A stretch of DNA of 64,000 bases from Bradyrhizobium centrolobii (GTDB lineage Bacteria; Pseudomonadota; Alphaproteobacteria; Rhizobiales; Xanthobacteraceae): assembly GCF_001641635.1 (NCBI RefSeq), contig NZ_LUUB01000129.1:1-64000 (forward strand), in the 5' to 3' direction. Below the pieces are notes generated by a model. It was not told the origin of the DNA and made no database searches. It saw only the letters and a list, made by a program, of their open reading frames with translations. This document shows, piece by piece, positions 53,366 to 62,639 of the stretch. Position numbers and translations under genes: made by a program. Every line of letters starts with the position of its first letter. Position 1 is the first letter of the stretch.

Positions 53366-54733
53366 ATGAACATCGCCAGCGTGCGTCGGCCTATCATCCC
53401 TCCAACCCCACCGCGTGCCCCGGACGACATGTCGTTCCTTGGTAAGCTCGCGGTGATCCGGCGAAACATGATCGCGACCTGGGGGCAGCGTGCCTACGAG
53501 GAAGAGATCATCCCGGGGCGCTTTGTCTTCCGCAACAGTTTCATCCTGAACCGCCCGGACGCGATCCGGCATGTCCTGCTCAGCAATTACGAGAACTACA
53601 CGCGCACGCCGGCGGGCATCCGCATGCTGCGTCCCGTGCTCGGTGACGGTCTTCTGATCGCGGAAGGTCATTCCTGGACGTTTCAACGCCGCACCCTTGC
53701 GCCGGCGTTTACGCCACGCGCCACCGCGAACCTCGTCCCGCACATGACAACGGTGCTCGACGAGACCCTCGCGAAGCTGGATGGGCGCGTGGGCGAGGCC
53801 GTCGACCTGCGCGAGGTGATGCAGCGCATGACGCTCGAAATCGCCGGACGCACGATGTTCTCGTTCGGCATGGACCGGCATGGTCCGGCCTTGCGCAATT
53901 TCGTCATGGAGTATGCCGAGCGGCTGGGACGGGCGTATTTCCTCGACATGGTGCTGCCCGTGTCCTGGCCAAGCCCGATGGATTTCGCCCGCGCCCGCTT
54001 CCGCAAGCGCTGGACCGAATTCGTCGCCATGCTGATCGCCGAGCGGCGTGCGGTGGGCAAGAAGGACGGCGCCCCGCCCCGTGATCTCTTCGATCTCATG
54101 GACGAGGCGCGCGATCCCGAGACCGGCAAGGGCTTTTCCGACGCGCAGCTCGTCGACGAGGTCGCGACCATGATCCTTGCGGGTCACGAGACGACAGCAA
54201 CCGCGCTGTTCTGGGCGCTCTATCTGCTCGCGCTCGATCCGGAGACGCAGGAGGAGGTCGCCTCCGAGACCCGTGGCGAACATCTCGACAGCATGGCCGA
54301 CATCGATCGCCAGAAGTTCACCCGCGCCGTCATCGAAGAAACCATGCGGCTCTATCCGCCGGCCTTCCTGATCGCGCGTGCGGCGCGCGACAAGGACAAT
54401 GCCGCCGGGGTTCCGATCGGCAAGGGCGATATCATCATGATCGCGCCGTGGCTGCTGCACCGGCACGAAAAGCTGTGGGATCAGCCGAACGCGTTCATTC
54501 CCAAGCGGTTCATGTCGACTGAAGCGCCCGACCGCTTTGCCTACCTGCCGTTCGGCGCGGGTCCGCGCGTTTGCGTCGGCGCGCCCTTCGCCCAGGCGGA
54601 ATCCGTGCTGGCCCTGGCCCGGCTCATCGGCGCGTTCCGTGTCGAACTGACTGATACAAATCCCGTCATTCCGCTTGGCGTCGTCACGACCCAGCCGGAT
54701 CACTCGCCCATGTTCCGCATCACGCGTCGGTGA
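53366..54733 (+). CDS. Cytochrome P450
   Basis: A 455-residue heme monooxygenase. Helix I has AGHETTATALFWAL, helix K EETMRLYPPA, and the heme loop FAYLPFGAGPRVCVGAPFAQAE with the ligand Cys403. No membrane anchor, so it is soluble. It follows the Tat hydrolase by 35 bp; no ferredoxin or reductase gene is adjacent, so partners are elsewhere. CYP class and substrate cannot be assigned by eye. Confidence 0.95.
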   Translation: MNIASVRRPIIPPTPPRAPDDMSFLGKLAVIRRNMIATWGQRAYEEEIIPGRFVFRNSFILNRPDAIRHVLLSNYENYTRTPAGIRMLRPVLGDGLLIAEGHSWTFQRRTLAPAFTPRATANLVPHMTTVLDETLAKLDGRVGEAVDLREVMQRMTLEIAGRTMFSFGMDRHGPALRNFVMEYAERLGRAYFLDMVLPVSWPSPMDFARARFRKRWTEFVAMLIAERRAVGKKDGAPPRDLFDLMDEARDPETGKGFSDAQLVDEVATMILAGHETTATALFWALYLLALDPETQEEVASETRGEHLDSMADIDRQKFTRAVIEETMRLYPPAFLIARAARDKDNAAGVPIGKGDIIMIAPWLLHRHEKLWDQPNAFIPKRFMSTEAPDRFAYLPFGAGPRVCVGAPFAQAESVLALARLIGAFRVELTDTNPVIPLGVVTTQPDHSPMFRITRR

Positions 54734-54783
54734 CAGGCGCTCGTCTGGCCGATGGCGTGATCCACCCTAGATAGAGCCCCGCC

Positions 54784-56193
54784 ATGAGCGACATACAGGC
54801 CCAGTTTTCCGTTCTGAAGCAGACTGCTGATGCGAAGGTGGTCGATGCGATTGCGCACCTCATCGACCACGGCGAGGATCATGAGCTCAACCGCGTCAAT
54901 GTCCTCGATTTCTCCCGGCAGCATGGTCTCGACGAAGAGCGCGTGATCTCCGCCTTCCTGCATTCGGCTCGGCTCGGACTGTTCGATCTCGGCTGGAACG
55001 TGCTGTGCCCGGGATGCGGCGGGGTGCTGGGGGCGCATTCGACGCTGAAGGCGCTCAAGCCGGACGATTATCACTGCGCGCTCTGTGCCTGCGGCTACAA
55101 GGCGTCCGTCGACGATCAGGTCGAAGTGTCCTTCACGGTGAACCCGCGTGTGCGGAAGATCGCCGCGCATGATCCCGACTCGCTCCCGGTTTGGGAGTAC
55201 TTCAAGCAGGTGTTCTGGAGCTCCGGTGTCGACTTCAACAAGGAATCGTTTTCGACGCTGGCCAACGAGGTGACGCTGGATACACTCGAATTGCCGGCCG
55301 GCGAGAAGGCGATCATGTCGCTGCAGCTGCCGAACGATTTCATCATCATCTTCGAACCGGTGACGCACGCAGCCCAGTTCATCGACGTCCAGGGTGAGCC
55401 GACCAAGGATCGCCAGCAGCTCGCCATCATGTACAACAAGGTGCGGGCGCCGACGGGAACCGCGACGATGCGGCCGGGTCCGTTGCGGCTGTCGCTGGAG
55501 AACCAGGCCGGCGTGCGCGTGCTGCCGTCGGTGTTCATCGCGGCCGAGGCGCTTCATCACCTCATCGGCAAGCGCAAGCCGTTCCTGACGGCCAAGCGCA
55601 TGCTGTCGAACCAGACCTTCCGTGACGTATTCAAGGCCGATAATCTCAACATCGACCAGCGGCTCCAGATCACCTCGCTGACGTTCCTGTTCACCGACCT
55701 GAAGGGCTCGACCGCGCTCTACGCGCGCGTCGGCGATCTCGCCGCCTTCGATCTCGTGCGTGCGCATTTCCATGCGCTGCTGGAGATCATCGCCTCGGAG
55801 AAGGGCGCGGTGGTGAAGACTATCGGCGACGCTGTGATGGCGACCTTCGTCCGCCCCGAGCACGCGATCGTCGCGGGCCTGCGGATGCGTGCGGCCATGG
55901 ACAAGCTCAACGAGCAGCGCGGCACTGCCGATCTCATCGTCAAGATCGGCATCCATGAGGGGCCGTGCCTTGCGGTGATGCTCAACGAGCGGCAGGACTA
56001 TTTCGGCCAGACCGTCAACATTGCCGCGCGCGTGCAGAGCCTGTCGACCGCGCAGGAGATCCACATCACCGGCCCGGTGCTGGATGCGCCGGCGGTCGCC
56101 GAAATTCTCGAACAACGCGCGATCAAGCCGATCCAAAAAGAGGCGGCCCTGCGCGGCATCGCCGACAAGATGGTGGTGTACGAGATACCGTGA
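54784..56193 (+). CDS. Class III cyclase with N-terminal zinc-ribbon regulatory region
   Basis: A 469-residue protein. The N-terminal half is a DUF5939-like region with a zinc ribbon, CPGCGG (Cys75-Cys78) paired with CALCACGY near residue 100, followed by a beta-rich segment. The cyclase domain (about 298-469) has SLTFLFTDLKGSTALYARVGD, GAVVKTIGDAVMATF, IGIHEGPCLAVML, and FGQTVNIAARVQSL. Likely makes cAMP. Third in line after the hydrolase and P450, 50 bp apart, so perhaps co-expressed. Confidence 0.9.
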   Translation: MSDIQAQFSVLKQTADAKVVDAIAHLIDHGEDHELNRVNVLDFSRQHGLDEERVISAFLHSARLGLFDLGWNVLCPGCGGVLGAHSTLKALKPDDYHCALCACGYKASVDDQVEVSFTVNPRVRKIAAHDPDSLPVWEYFKQVFWSSGVDFNKESFSTLANEVTLDTLELPAGEKAIMSLQLPNDFIIIFEPVTHAAQFIDVQGEPTKDRQQLAIMYNKVRAPTGTATMRPGPLRLSLENQAGVRVLPSVFIAAEALHHLIGKRKPFLTAKRMLSNQTFRDVFKADNLNIDQRLQITSLTFLFTDLKGSTALYARVGDLAAFDLVRAHFHALLEIIASEKGAVVKTIGDAVMATFVRPEHAIVAGLRMRAAMDKLNEQRGTADLIVKIGIHEGPCLAVMLNERQDYFGQTVNIAARVQSLSTAQEIHITGPVLDAPAVAEILEQRAIKPIQKEAALRGIADKMVVYEIP

Positions 56194-56538
56194 GGTTTGG
56201 ACGAAGCCGCCGTGATCGACGTCATCGCGAACGGAGCACCATATCTCCCCAACGTCGTCCTGGCGAAAGCCAGGACCCGCGGAATCCATCAGTGACGGCG
56301 GCCGGAGTTCCGAACGACCAGTCGTCGCAAAACTCATGCTGGGGTGATGGATCCTGGTTTTCGCCAGGACGACATCAGTGGAGACGGCTTGATCGCGCGC
56401 CCTGGTATCTGAAGACGCCCATATTGCCGAAACGTAATGCACGCGCCGAACTGACGCACGTTGCGCCGGTTGAGTTTCCTGCTCATATAATGGCTTGCAA
56501 AGCCGCTTCCTGCGGCTTCATCAATTTCGGTAGGACTC
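56194..56538. repeat. Intergenic palindromic repeat region
   Basis: About 56253-56373 is an inverted repeat of GTCGTCCTGGCGAAAGCCAGGAC with a second copy reversed, AGGACGAC, and inner arms GGAATCCATC / GATGGATCC. Related to the element at 226. No gene is seen; the right end should hold the TerB promoter. Confidence 0.7.
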
Positions 56539-57027
56539 ATGCTCGACGGTCTGCGCCAATTCATCGCTGAGATTGTTGCCCCTCATGGCCAGGACCGCGC
56601 CTTCGGCGACGGCGATTACCGGCTGGCGGCAACGGCGCTGCTCATCCATGTGATCTCGCTGGACGGTCAACCGACGGAGACCGAGCAGCGCAAGCTGCAC
56701 AGCCTGATTGAAAACCATTTCGGGCTTGATCGCGGCACCGCCGATCGCCTGATCGCCGATGCGACCCAGGTCGAGGGCGAGGCCGTCGACCTCTATCATT
56801 TCACCAGCGTCATCATGCGCTCGCTCGACGAAGAGGGACGCAAGCGCATCGTCCAGATGATGTGGGAGCTGGTCTATGCCGACAGCCAGGTGAGCGAGTT
56901 CGAAGACAACGTGGTCTGGCGCGCGTCCGACCTGCTCGGCATATCCCAGCGCGACCGCATCGACCTGAAGCACGCCGTCGCCAATCGCGCCGGTGGTCAG
57001 GTGAAGGACGGCGCCGTCGGCGCTTGA
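56539..57027 (+). CDS. TerB family (tellurite resistance-like) protein
   Basis: A 162-residue helical protein with the TerB pattern: AATALLIHVISLDGQPTETEQRKLHSLIENHFGL and VQMMWELVYADSQVSEFEDNVVWRASDLLGIS, where the acidic clusters bind a metal. The single-gene form is widespread; its link to tellurite is doubtful without the other ter genes. Role unknown, maybe stress or metal homeostasis. Confidence 0.88.
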   Translation: MLDGLRQFIAEIVAPHGQDRAFGDGDYRLAATALLIHVISLDGQPTETEQRKLHSLIENHFGLDRGTADRLIADATQVEGEAVDLYHFTSVIMRSLDEEGRKRIVQMMWELVYADSQVSEFEDNVVWRASDLLGISQRDRIDLKHAVANRAGGQVKDGAVGA

Positions 57028-57257
57028 GCCGCCTCGTCCCGCCGCTCGTCGGGCGTGTGATCGCGACATGACGAAACTTTAATGTATCGGCGGCCCGCGC
57101 TTGCCGCCGGAAAACCCTGCAAATCAGCGGGTTTTCCCGCTTTGCCTATCATTCGCGCAACGCGCCATGCAGCGTGGCAGCTTGCGTCGCGCACGCGGCC
57201 TATGCTCTCGTTTCAGCGTTGTCGTTAAGATTTTCCCGCCTCTAAGAGACTTCGATC

Positions 57258-58037
57258 GTGACCGAGCGCGTGACGCTGATTACCGGTGCTTCGGCCGGCA
57301 TAGGCACGGAGCTGGCGCGCGTGTTCGCCGCGAACGGACACCGCCTGGTGCTGACGGCACGCAGGGCGGATCGCCTCGAGGCACTCGCGAGCGAGCTTTC
57401 GGCCAAAGGCGGCAAGAAGCCGATCGTGGTCGCTTGCGACCTGCAAGCCGCGGATGCCGGCGAGAAGATCGCGGCAGCCCTCGCAGCCGAAGGTGTCGAG
57501 CTCGATCATCTCGTCAACAATGCCGGCTTCGGCGTGTTCGGCGATGCGATCAAGCGCGATCGCGCCGAGCAGCTCGGCATCATCGACGTGAACATCCGTG
57601 CGCTGACGGATCTGTCGCTGCGCTTCGCCGACCAGCTCATCCGCAACAAGGGCGGCATTCTCAATGTCGGCTCGGTTGCGGGCTTCCTGCCCGGCCCCGG
57701 CATGGCCGTCTACTACGCGTCCAAGGCCTATGTGATCTCCTTTACCGAGGCGTTGCGCTGCGAGCTCGGCAAGCACGGCGTGCGTGTCACCGTACTTTGC
57801 CCGGGTCCGGTGCCCTCGGAGTTTCAGGCCCGCGCGGGCTTTGCCCCCGGCTTCGATTCCGCGATCCTCAACGTTTCCGCCGCCGACGTCGCGCTGGCTG
57901 CCTATCGCGGCCTGATGGCAGACAAGCGGGCGGTCCTGCCCGGTCTCGGCATCAAGATCGTGCCGTTTCTGCTGCGGTTTTTCCCGCGCGGCTTCATCCT
58001 GGCCGCGGTCGGCCGGTTTCAGAGGCGCAAGCGCTAG
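57258..58037 (+). CDS. SDR family oxidoreductase
   Basis: A 259-residue short-chain dehydrogenase. The NAD(P) motif is TGASAGIGTELARVFA, then LVNNAGFGVFGD, and the catalytic YYASKAY with its tyrosine and lysine, followed by CPGPVPSEF. The C-terminal FLLRFFPRGFILAAVGRFQRRKR has a hydrophobic helix, as in membrane-associated SDRs. GTG start at 57258; no ATG fits the motif spacing. Substrate unknown. Confidence 0.92.
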   Translation: MTERVTLITGASAGIGTELARVFAANGHRLVLTARRADRLEALASELSAKGGKKPIVVACDLQAADAGEKIAAALAAEGVELDHLVNNAGFGVFGDAIKRDRAEQLGIIDVNIRALTDLSLRFADQLIRNKGGILNVGSVAGFLPGPGMAVYYASKAYVISFTEALRCELGKHGVRVTVLCPGPVPSEFQARAGFAPGFDSAILNVSAADVALAAYRGLMADKRAVLPGLGIKIVPFLLRFFPRGFILAAVGRFQRRKR

Positions 58038-58165
58038 GATGGAGGCGACGGCGGCCCCGTATTGGCCCGGAGCTTGCCTCCATCACGGCGCGTGCGCGAA
58101 CTCACACGAAATTAACGATCGCTTAGTTATGCTGGCGGTCTGAACCGTTAGCACTCGCAGAGGCA

Positions 58166-58969
58166 ATGTCGCTCCGGACGGACAGGCTTGGTGGTGCAGA
58201 GGTGGTGCCCTTCCCCCGACGACGGGCGCCCGGCGCGGCCGCCTCCGATCGCGAAAGCCGCTTGCCGGTTCTGATCGTCCTGCACCAGGAGTCCTCGACG
58301 CCCGGCCGTGTCGGCAACGCCTTGCGCGCGCTCGGCCATCGACTAGACATCCGCCGGCCGCGCTTCGGCGATCCCCTGCCCGAGACGCTTCAAGCGCATG
58401 CCGGTGCCGTTTTCTTCGGCGGTCCAATGAGCGCCAATGACTCCGAGGACTACATTCGCCGCGAGATCGATTGGATCGAAATTCCGCTCCGCGAACAGCG
58501 GCCGTTCCTCGGCATCTGCCTGGGCGCACAGATGCTCGCGATGCAACTCGGTGCCCGCGTTGCGCCGCATCCCGACGCGCTGACGCAGATTGGCTATTAC
58601 CCGATCCGCCCGACCGCTGCGGGACAAGCCCTCTGCCCGGACTGGCCGGCGCAGGTGTATCACTGGCATCGCGAGGGTTTTGAGCTGCCTCCTGGTGCCG
58701 AACTGCTCGCCGAGGGCGACGATTTTCCGGTGCAGGCGTTCCGCGCCGGCAGTGCCTTCGGCGTCCAGTTTCATCCCGACGTGACCTACGCGATGATGCA
58801 TTGCTGGACCACGCGCAGCTATGATGGTCTCAGCGCCCCCGGGGCACGGCAGCGCCATCATCATTTCGCGGATCGCGCGGTCTATGACGTTGCGGAACGC
58901 GCCTGGCTCGATCATTTCATCGGCGGCTGGCTGGCGCACCGGCCAGCGCTGGCGCAAGCCGCCGAGTGA
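58166..58969 (+). CDS. Class I glutamine amidotransferase-like protein
   Basis: A 267-residue protein of the GATase1/GMP-synthase-like type, preceded by about 30 unassigned residues. The nucleophile cysteine sits in LGICLGAQMLA and the histidine in FGVQFHPDVT, where the third triad residue is aspartate, not the usual glutamate. It lacks a synthetase partner nearby. Such stand-alone forms include gamma-glutamyl hydrolases (PuuD-like) and amidotransferases of unknown target. Confidence 0.85.
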   Translation: MSLRTDRLGGAEVVPFPRRRAPGAAASDRESRLPVLIVLHQESSTPGRVGNALRALGHRLDIRRPRFGDPLPETLQAHAGAVFFGGPMSANDSEDYIRREIDWIEIPLREQRPFLGICLGAQMLAMQLGARVAPHPDALTQIGYYPIRPTAAGQALCPDWPAQVYHWHREGFELPPGAELLAEGDDFPVQAFRAGSAFGVQFHPDVTYAMMHCWTTRSYDGLSAPGARQRHHHFADRAVYDVAERAWLDHFIGGWLAHRPALAQAAE

Positions 58970-59074
58970 TCGCGCGCTCGCTGCGCCTTCGTCCTTGCCC
59001 CATCGCTGAATGTGCTAGGCTCTCTCCCAATGAGCGCACGCAAAGGCGTGCAGATAAAACAAAGGGAGAGCGCC

Positions 59075-59887
59075 GTGGCCTATGAGCACATTCTCTATGA
59101 GGTGAGCGACAAGATCGCGACCATCACGCTCAATCGCCCCGATCGGATGAATGCGTGGACGCCGATCATGGAGCGCGACGTGCGTCACGCGATGGAAGCG
59201 TCAAGCGCCGATGACAATGTCCGCGTCATCGTGCTCACCGGCGCCGGCCGCGCCTTCTGCGCCGGCGCCGACATGGATGCGCTGAAGGGCCTGGATCCCA
59301 ATGACGTCAGACGCGCCTCGAGCCTGCCGCCCTTCGACATGAACCGCCGCCCGGACTGGCAGACGCGTTATGCCTTCTATCCGTCGATCGGAAAGCCTGT
59401 GATTGCCATGCTCAACGGCGCAACCGCGGGCATTGGGCTCGTGCACGCGCTCTATTGCGACCTGCGCTTTGCCGCCGACAACACCGTGTTCACCACCGCC
59501 TTCGCGCGGCGCGGACTTATCGCCGAACACGGAATCTCCTGGATGCTGCCGCGCATCGTTGGCCATGCCAATGCGATGGATCTGCTGCTGTCGGCCCGGC
59601 GCGTGGGAAGCGACGAGGCGCTGCGGATCGGGCTGGTCAACCGGCTCTGCCCGCCCGAGAAGCTGCGCGAGGAGACCTACGCCTACGCCCGCGATCTCGC
59701 CGATTTCGTCTCGCCGAGCGCGATGGCCGTGATCAAGCGGCAGCTCTACGAGGTGCCATTCCAGACGCTCGCCGAAGCCACCATCGAGGCCAACCGGGAG
59801 ATGCTGATCGCGCTGAACGGCAGCGACTTCCGGGAGGGCGTGGCAAGCTTCATGGAGAAGCGGCCGCCGCGGTTCACGGGGAGGTAG
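59075..59887 (+). CDS. Enoyl-CoA hydratase/isomerase family protein
   Basis: A 270-residue crotonase-fold protein. Oxyanion-hole segments are seen in GAGRAFCAGADMDAL and MLNGATAGIGLVHALYCDLRFAADN, followed by TAFARRGLIAEHGISWMLPRIVG with the catalytic glutamate position. By family it hydrates or isomerises enoyl-CoA esters. The GTG at 59075 follows AAAGGGAG at ideal distance, deciding against longer frames. Confidence 0.93.
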   Translation: MAYEHILYEVSDKIATITLNRPDRMNAWTPIMERDVRHAMEASSADDNVRVIVLTGAGRAFCAGADMDALKGLDPNDVRRASSLPPFDMNRRPDWQTRYAFYPSIGKPVIAMLNGATAGIGLVHALYCDLRFAADNTVFTTAFARRGLIAEHGISWMLPRIVGHANAMDLLLSARRVGSDEALRIGLVNRLCPPEKLREETYAYARDLADFVSPSAMAVIKRQLYEVPFQTLAEATIEANREMLIALNGSDFREGVASFMEKRPPRFTGR

Positions 59888-59935
59888 GGGAGACTGTTTG
59901 ACAGTCCGGCTTCGCCCTTTGGGCTTCGCCGGACA

Positions 59936-59996
59936 CCACGCTTCGCCCCTCGGGCTCTTGCGTGGCTGCGCCACGCGTAGCCCGAAGGGCGAAGCG

Positions 59997-59999
<3 letters not shown>
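59936..59999. repeat. Long hairpin repeat behind the enoyl-CoA hydratase gene
   Basis: CCACGCTTCGCCC and GGGCGAAGCGTGG are outer arms; CGTGG CTGCG CCACG an inner hairpin; CGGGCT/AGCCCG between. The right arm abuts tRNA-Ala. It may act as terminator for both convergent units. Confidence 0.8.
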
Positions 60000-60072
<73 letters not shown>

Positions 60073-60258
60073 GTCGCGGGCCGCTCTGGTAAACGCGGCC
60101 GACAACCGGCGCCATTTAAGTCCCCGGCAAGGTCAAGTCAAGGACGGGCGTAACCCGCTTTTAGCCCTGTGGGAGTGGGACTTCCCTTGTTTGGGCCGGG
60201 GGGAACCGATATCTAGCAAAAGCCGTCAGTCCCCACCGGAACCAGAGTTTCCCCAGCC

Positions 60259-60549
60259 ATGCGTGCCGTTCTCGACATCGTCATCATCGTGCTTGACCTC
60301 TACGTCTGGCTGCTGATCGCGTCCGCGATCCTGTCCTGGTTGATCGCCTTCAACGTCGTGAACACCCGCAACCAGTTCGTCTCGGCCGTGGCGGAGTTCC
60401 TCTACCGCATTACCGAGCCGGTCCTGGCGCCGATTCGCAACTTCATGCCCAATCTGGGCGGCATCGACATCTCGCCGATCATCCTGATTCTGATCATCAT
60501 GTTCATCGAACGGGTGATCATGTACTACATCTACCCGAACGTACTCTAA
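60259..60549 (+). CDS. YggT family membrane protein
   Basis: A 96-residue protein with two hydrophobic segments (LDIVIIVLDLYVWLLIASAILSWLI and SPIILILIIMFIERVIMYYI) around YRITEPVLAPIRNFMPNLGGID, the YggT signature. Acts in the inner membrane; proposed roles are in cell division or osmotic balance. Followed by a DUF167 gene, the usual partner. Confidence 0.95.
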   Translation: MRAVLDIVIIVLDLYVWLLIASAILSWLIAFNVVNTRNQFVSAVAEFLYRITEPVLAPIRNFMPNLGGIDISPIILILIIMFIERVIMYYIYPNVL

Positions 60550-60566
60550 GCGACGCGGGCGGAGTC

Positions 60567-60908
60567 TTGGTTGCAGGCGAGCCCTGGCGCACCTCCACCT
60601 CGGGCATCAGCATTGCCGTGCGCGTGACGCCGCGCGGCGGCCGCGACGATATCGACGGGATCGAGCAGCTCTCCGACGGCCGCAGCGTGCTCAAGGTGCG
60701 CGTGCGCGCCATTGCCGATGGCGGCGAGGCCAATCGGGCGGTTTTGGCATTGCTGGCAAAATCGCTCGGTGTGCCCAAGGCCAGCGTGAAGTTGTTGTCC
60801 GGAGCGACGTCGCGATTGAAGCAGATCGGGGTCGATGGCGATCCGGCGCGGCTCGGCGACATGCTGCGCCAGCTCGCCTCGGCCAAATCTAAAGATCTAA
60901 GGAACTGA
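60567..60908 (+). CDS. DUF167 (YggU) family protein
   Basis: A 113-residue protein: IAVRVTPRGGRDDIDGI, LKVRVRAIADGGEANRAVLALLAKSLGVPKASVKLLSGATSRLKQIGVDGD, the full DUF167 pattern. Function unknown. The only start in range is a TTG at 60567 with GGAG before it. Separated by 17 bp from yggT and 1 bp from folD, forming one operon. Confidence 0.9.
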   Translation: MVAGEPWRTSTSGISIAVRVTPRGGRDDIDGIEQLSDGRSVLKVRVRAIADGGEANRAVLALLAKSLGVPKASVKLLSGATSRLKQIGVDGDPARLGDMLRQLASAKSKDLRN

Positions 60909-60909
60909 C

Positions 60910-61794
60910 ATGACGGCCAAGATCATCGATGGGAAAGTCATCGCCGCGGAACTCCGTGACCGAGTCGCCGGCGAGGTCGCCCGCGTCAAGCGCGAGCACA
61001 ATCTGGTGCCGGGGCTTGCGGTGGTTCTGGTCGGCAACGACCCCGCGAGCGAAGTCTATGTCCGCTCCAAGCACACCCAGACCCAGGCTGCCGGCATGGC
61101 CTCGTTCGAGCACAAGCTGCCGGCCGACGTCTCGCAGGGAGATCTGCTGGCGCTCGTTGCAAAACTCAATCGCGATCCCGCCGTTCACGGCATTTTGGTG
61201 CAACTACCGCTGCCGAAGGGTCTCAACACCGAGGCCGTAATCAATGCCATCGATCCCGCCAAGGACGTCGATGGGCTGCATCCGAACAATGCCGGCCGCC
61301 TTGCCGGCGGCTTCGAGGCGCTGTCGCCCTGCACGCCGCTCGGCTGCATCATCCTGACCAAAAGCGTGCATGCCTCGCTCGAAGGCATGAACGCCATCGT
61401 CATCGGCCGCTCCAACCTAGTCGGCCGCCCGCTGGTGCAGCTGCTTCTGAACGAGAACGCCACGGTGACGATCGCGCATTCGCGCTCGCGCGACCTGCCC
61501 GGGCTCGTGAAACGCGCCGACCTTGTCTACGCGGCGGTCGGCAAGCCGGAGATGGTGCGCGGCGACTGGTTGAAGCCGGGTGCGACCGTGATCGATGTCG
61601 GCATCAACCGCATCCCGAAGGAGGACGGCAAGACCCGCCTCGTCGGTGACGTCGCCTATCAGGAAGCGCTTGGTGTTGCCGGCGCGATCACGCCGGTACC
61701 CGGCGGCGTCGGCCAGATGACGGTCGCCTGCCTCCTGGTGAACACGCTCCGCGCCGCCTGCGCGATCGCAGGCCTGCCGAAGCCGGCGGTTTGA
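60910..61794 (+). CDS. folD: Methylenetetrahydrofolate dehydrogenase / cyclohydrolase
   Basis: A 294-residue bifunctional enzyme interconverting 5,10-methylene- and 10-formyl-THF. Motifs: VLVGNDPASEVYVRSKHTQTQAAG with the catalytic lysine, HGILVQLPLPKGLN, NAIDPAKDVDGLHPNNAGRL, VIGRSNLVGRPLVQLLL and TPVPGGVGQMTVACLL. Supplies formyl groups for purine synthesis, including PurH. Third gene of a yggT - DUF167 - folD set. Confidence 0.98.
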   Translation: MTAKIIDGKVIAAELRDRVAGEVARVKREHNLVPGLAVVLVGNDPASEVYVRSKHTQTQAAGMASFEHKLPADVSQGDLLALVAKLNRDPAVHGILVQLPLPKGLNTEAVINAIDPAKDVDGLHPNNAGRLAGGFEALSPCTPLGCIILTKSVHASLEGMNAIVIGRSNLVGRPLVQLLLNENATVTIAHSRSRDLPGLVKRADLVYAAVGKPEMVRGDWLKPGATVIDVGINRIPKEDGKTRLVGDVAYQEALGVAGAITPVPGGVGQMTVACLLVNTLRAACAIAGLPKPAV

Positions 61795-61797
61795 AGT

Positions 61798-61924
61798 GTC
61801 ATTCCGGGGTGCGCCAACAGGTCCGGGCGAAGCCGGGCCCGATGACAGGCTCCGCGCGAACCCGGAATCTCGCGCCATAACTTCTGGATTCCGGGTTCGG
61901 CTCTTCGAGCCGCCCCGGAATGAC
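61798..61924. repeat. Long palindromic repeat (TCATTCCGGGGC family), copy 3
   Basis: Arms TCATTCCGGGG and CCCCGGAATGAC with inner GAACCCGGAATC / GATTCCGGGTTC. It lies between convergent folD and ppa, as copy 1 lies between convergent genes. Confidence 0.8.
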
Positions 61925-61926
61925 AA

Positions 61927-62463
61927 CTAGGCCTTCTTCTTTTTCGCCCGATCCATGCCTTGGAGGATCAATTTGTGGGCGTCGTCCGGGCCGCCCCAGC
62001 GCAGGATCTTCACCCACTTGCCCTTCTCGAGATCCTTGTAGTGCTCGAAGAAGTGCTGAATCTGCTGCAGCGTGATGTCCGGCAGGTCGCTGTAGGACTT
62101 CACCTTGTCGTAGCGCTGCGTCAGCTTTGACGACGGCACGGCCAGAATCTTCTCGTCGCCGCCGGCTTCGTCCTCCATGAACAGCACGCCGACGGGGCGC
62201 ACGCTCATGACGGCGCCGGGGATGATGGCGCGGGTGTTGACGATCAGGACGTCGCAGGGGTCGCCGTCGTCGGATAGCGTGTGCGGGATGAAGCCGTAGT
62301 TCCCGGGGTAACGCATCGGCGTGTACAGGAAGCGGTCTACGACCAGCGTGCCGGCCTCCTTGTCCATCTCGTATTTGATCGGTTCACCGCCCACCGGCAC
62401 TTCGATGATGACGTTGACTTCGTGTGGCGTTTTGGTCCCGATCGAGACCGCATCGATACGCAT
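61927..62463 (-). CDS. ppa: Inorganic pyrophosphatase
   Basis: A 178-residue family I pyrophosphatase hydrolysing PPi to drive biosynthesis. Signature DGDPCDVLIVNTR carries the metal-binding aspartates; earlier NVIIEVPVGGEPIKYEMDKEAGTLVVDRF and YPGNYGFIPHT are typical. Basic tail RAKKKKA. Start at ATG 62463. Monocistronic. Confidence 0.97.
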   Translation of the reverse strand: MRIDAVSIGTKTPHEVNVIIEVPVGGEPIKYEMDKEAGTLVVDRFLYTPMRYPGNYGFIPHTLSDDGDPCDVLIVNTRAIIPGAVMSVRPVGVLFMEDEAGGDEKILAVPSSKLTQRYDKVKSYSDLPDITLQQIQHFFEHYKDLEKGKWVKILRWGGPDDAHKLILQGMDRAKKKKA

Positions 62464-62639
62464 TCAAAGCTCCGTTATTGCCGAGGTGAAATCGCGCCCG
62501 GCAGCGATTTGGCACTGTCATACGCGGGCTTGGCACGCCTATCCATCGCGTTTTTGTGAAATTATGAATCCAGCGACCACCGGCTCAAAAGGCAACGGTA
62601 TCGACGGAGGGAAACGCTGCCGGCTGACGTTTCAGCAGC

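Noticed and set aside
53327..54703. A 458-codon reverse-strand frame
   Set aside because: Antisense of the P450 gene, which has all heme and helix motifs.
54700..56442. A 580-codon reverse-strand frame
   Set aside because: Antisense of the second cyclase gene; no family likeness.
57101..58126. A 341-codon plus-strand frame
   Set aside because: Out-of-frame shadow of the SDR gene, which has the full Rossmann and YxxxK motifs.
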